Below, in pieces: positions 5,281 to 5,595 of a stretch of 5,595 nt of DNA (positions are counted from its first letter, which is position 1; every line of letters begins with the position of its first letter). Position numbers and translations under genes: made by a program. The notes under the pieces are model-generated. The model was not told the origin of the DNA and made no database searches. It saw only the letters and a program-made list of their open reading frames with translations. Origin of the DNA: Candidatus Omnitrophota bacterium (GTDB lineage Bacteria > Omnitrophota > Gorgyraeia > B26-G9); assembly GCA_022013205.1 (NCBI GenBank), contig JAKLQT010000072.1, forward strand, positions 1-5,595. Reading direction: 5' to 3'.

Positions 5281-5595
5281 TCAGTTTACAGCCTGAACAC
5301 CGCCCGCCCATCTCTGCAGTTCTTCAATTCTATTTTTAAGGCCTTCATCAAGAGGATAAAGCTCCAGAATTTTCTTGTAGTAATAAACACTTTGCCCGTA
5401 ATCCTTACTTCGCTCAAAAGAAGCCGCAAGCAGAGTCAGCACATGCCTTTTTTCAATATTATTTACCTCCGATGAACGCATGAACAGATATGCTTGCCTG
5501 AAATAGGTTATTGATTTGGCATAATCATGATTCATAATAAAATAAATATCGCCTATTTGCGCATAAATCTCCCAGGCATTTGGATTATATTTTAA
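5281..5595 (-). CDS. TPR-repeat protein (5' end cut by window)
   Basis: The frame stays open to the right edge, so the 104 visible residues are the C-terminal end of a longer protein. The internal ATG at 5535 lies mid-repeat and is not a credible start: 20 sense codons precede it and complete a TPR helix (PNAWEIYAQIGDIYF). Tetratricopeptide repeats are visible. One begins at NPNAWEIYAQIGDIY and continues HDYAKSITYFRQAYLF. Another is RHVLTLLAASFERSKDYGQSVYYYKKILELYP, with the usual small and aromatic residues and a terminal proline. TPR arrays are protein-binding scaffolds and reveal no specific function. Any signal peptide would lie outside the window. It ends at TGA, 33 bases before the SecY-like gene, with no terminator between, so they are probably co-transcribed. 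A role in the assembly or targeting of the SecY-like product's clients is speculation. Confidence 0.82.
   Translation of the reverse strand, partial: LKYNPNAWEIYAQIGDIYFIMNHDYAKSITYFRQAYLFMRSSEVNNIEKRHVLTLLAASFERSKDYGQSVYYYKKILELYPLDEGLKNRIEELQRWAGGVQAVN

Noticed and set aside
5281..5535. The TPR gene as a complete 84-residue protein starting at 5535
   Set aside because: The frame is open to the window edge, and the 20 upstream codons complete a TPR helix.

Overview
This AT-rich window comes from a bacterial chromosome. It holds seven protein genes on both strands, and two of them run off the ends. The mix suggests a Gram-negative-type, probably anaerobic, uncultured lineage: kdsB means a Kdo-containing outer membrane, the small single-cluster ferredoxin resembles that of Thermotoga and Desulfovibrio, and a DsbD/CcdA-type thiol transporter and a SecY paralogue sit nearby. 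I lean towards a PVC-related candidate phylum such as Omnitrophota. That is an impression from gene style only; no rRNA or other taxonomic marker is present.

Layout, left to right. (1) 1-1155, minus strand: a rhomboid intramembrane protease (TTG start, strong SD) followed 18 bases after its stop by a DsbD/CcdA-type membrane protein cut by the left edge. The two look like one operon with a promoter at 1192-1220. (2) 1328-1516, plus strand: a monocistronic ferredoxin with a near-consensus promoter, a strong SD and a hairpin terminator whose stem starts inside the last codons. (3) 1590-2393, minus strand: a short secreted D-Ala-D-Ala carboxypeptidase that converges on the same, probably bidirectional, terminator. 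(4) 2491-3800, plus strand: pyrE-kdsB, 14 bases apart, behind a TTGACG-17-TATAAT promoter. (5) 3811-5595, minus strand: a TPR protein cut by the right edge, then a divergent SecY-like protein that meets kdsB tail to tail with 10 bases between.

Most of the window is housekeeping: pyrimidine and LPS precursor synthesis (pyrE, kdsB), peptidoglycan trimming (dacA-like), envelope thiol chemistry (dsbD-like), membrane proteolysis (rhomboid) and electron transfer (ferredoxin). The item most worth follow-up is the SecY-like gene. It keeps the ten-helix plan and the IPLPGV-like and LGIMP signatures of the translocon pore. It has lost the IPVQY and IPGIRPG motifs of the cytosolic loops used by SecA and the ribosome, and it carries an extra C-terminal soluble domain resembling DUF2007. 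It sits away from ribosomal protein genes and next to a TPR gene, so it is probably a second, specialised SecY. No tRNA, rRNA, CRISPR array, insertion sequence or long repeat was seen, and no gene-free stretch exceeds 300 bases.
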